A DNA stretch of 24,333 nucleotides, from assembly GCF_021107415.1 (NCBI RefSeq), contig NZ_JAIOSW010000208.1, forward strand, positions 1 to 24,333. Direction: 5' to 3'. Under the pieces are notes generated by a model. The model was not told the DNA's origin. It worked only from the letters and a program-made list of their open reading frames with translations, and made no database searches. The DNA is from Desulfobacula sp. (lineage in GTDB: Bacteria; Desulfobacterota; Desulfobacteria; Desulfobacterales; Desulfobacteraceae). A program made the position numbers and the translations under genes. Positions within the stretch are counted from its first letter, which is position 1. Every line of letters starts with the position of its first letter. Positions 23,759 through 24,333 of the stretch are shown piece by piece.

Positions 23759-24143
23759 TTGTAAATTTCCTTTATCTGGCGGAAATATTTTTCTGTGAAC
23801 TCAGCGGTACACAGTTTGTAAAATTTTAATTTTTCATCCGGATATCGTGTTGAAATATTAAAAGTGTTCACTGCATCTAAAAACTTAAGTGTTTCTTCTC
23901 CAAGCTTAATTTTTGCCATATTTGCCATTCTAACCAAATCGTGAATACGTGGAGCCATTTTACTAATATTTTGAACATAAAGAGCTTTAAATGTTTTTCC
24001 AGAACTAAATATGCAAGAAATAGACACCAATCATATTTCTCATTTTGAAAAAGTGTTTGAGCAGCATCCAAATCATGTTTAGCCGATGCTATCCAATAAT
24101 CTATTTGTCTCTGCTTGACATTTTTTTTTAAGGTATCAGTCAT
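23731..24143 (-). pseudogene. HEPN domain toxin gene (HepT-like), broken by a -1 frame change
   Basis: Two frames together give one HEPN protein of about 137 residues. The first (from ATG 24143) encodes YWIASAKHDLDAAQTLF and WCLFLAYLVLEKHLK; the second continues ALYVQNISKMAP and RIHDLVRMANMAKI to LLQKITH. The expected family sequence EKHLKALYV crosses the break exactly at minus strand TTTAAAG (23991-23985). Either one A has been lost, or the ribosome slips by -1 on the U-UUA-AAG heptamer. An upstream TTG start (24155) is rejected because the ATG suits the promoter and the N-terminus. The domain assignment is firm; whether the gene is dead is open. Confidence 0.75.
23985..23991 (-). other. U-UUA-AAG slippery heptamer at the HEPN frame break
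   Basis: In the zero frame the minus strand reads CAT-TTA-AAG, so T-TTA-AAG has the X-XXY-YYZ form of -1 frameshift sites. After the slip the next codon is GCT and the domain continues without missing or extra residues. No clear stimulatory hairpin follows. Confidence 0.4.
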
Positions 24144-24169
24144 TTTTTCTATCAATTAGAATTGATTTT

Positions 24170-24198
24170 AGGATATCAAAATTATTCATTATAGTCAA
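24170..24198 (-). promoter_or_regulatory. Sigma-70 promoter for the HEPN-MNT operon
   Basis: Minus strand TTGACT (24198-24193), 17 bases, then TATCCT (24175-24170), about 27 bases before the HEPN start ATG at 24143. The leader would be short and the ribosome site is weak. Confidence 0.5.
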
Positions 24199-24238
24199 AG
24201 GTGTTGAAACTGGTACCTTTCAGAATGATTGATGTTGT

Positions 24239-24277
24239 GAATGTGTGAGAGCTTTTCAAACCCACTCACACACATTC
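24239..24277. repeat. Imperfect inverted repeat upstream of the HEPN-MNT promoter
   Basis: GAATGTGTGAG (24239-24249) and CTCACACACATTC (24265-24277) are inverted copies separated by 15 bases, one arm with two extra bases. There is no T-tract on either side, so it is not a typical terminator. It could be a regulator-binding site or the remains of a mobile element end. Confidence 0.5.
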
Positions 24278-24333
24278 ATGGCTCAATTATTCTGGGGTAA
24301 ATAGTTTCATTTTTTTAACATATTGAAAGTTGA

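Overview
The window reads as accessory chromosomal DNA of a Gram-negative, AT-rich bacterium. A PEP-CTERM protein, a PqqD/HprK-like module, sulfotransferases and a UDP-sulfoquinovose synthase homologue beside a surface-polysaccharide locus would suit a Desulfobacterota-type organism, but that placement is inference. All genes called are on the minus strand, so transcription runs from high to low coordinates. No rRNA, tRNA, CRISPR array or insertion sequence was seen.

Right end (23.4-24.3 kb): a MNT nucleotidyltransferase / HEPN pair. The HEPN frame is broken at a U-UUA-AAG heptamer, where a -1 slip or one lost A exactly reconciles the two halves.

Centre (5.9-23.4 kb): a long, tightly packed Wzx/Wzy-type polysaccharide locus. 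In transcription order it holds rfbB, a UDP-HexNAc 4,6-dehydratase-like SDR, a UDP-sulfoquinovose synthase homologue, an epimerase, a sulfotransferase, a flippase, a polymerase/ligase, two GT4 enzymes, an acetyltransferase, a methyltransferase, a second sulfotransferase, a GT26, a GT4, a PF14907-type nucleotidyltransferase and the initiating polyprenyl-phosphate sugar transferase. The set predicts a glycan that is sulfated and perhaps also sulfonated, O-acetylated and methylated. The 12.6-18.8 kb core is visibly more AT-rich than its flanks.

Toxin-antitoxin island (3.67-5.85 kb): an intact Phd/YefM-RelE pair with a strong promoter and a perfect 16-bp palindrome over its -10; then a 230-bp graveyard of MazF, HicB and HicA fragments; then hipS and hipT without a hipB. 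hipT ends directly against the HprK-like kinase gene, so the next operon probably rides on toxin-antitoxin transcription.

Left end (1-3.66 kb): the most interesting part. An HprK-like kinase, a PqqD-like protein and a Ser-His S26-type peptidase are followed by a consensus sigma-54 promoter. That promoter precedes a 45-codon gene whose product has a lasso-type leader (WxxP, GSVxxxxxT) and a core ending in eight prolines. Next come a PEP-CTERM protein with a Cys/Gln pair like a thioester adhesin domain, a rho-independent terminator, and an ABC exporter that runs off the window. I read this as a candidate undescribed RiPP (ribosomally made, modified peptide) system tied to exopolysaccharide/PEP-CTERM physiology. 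Its cyclase and leader protease, if it is a lasso system, are not in view.
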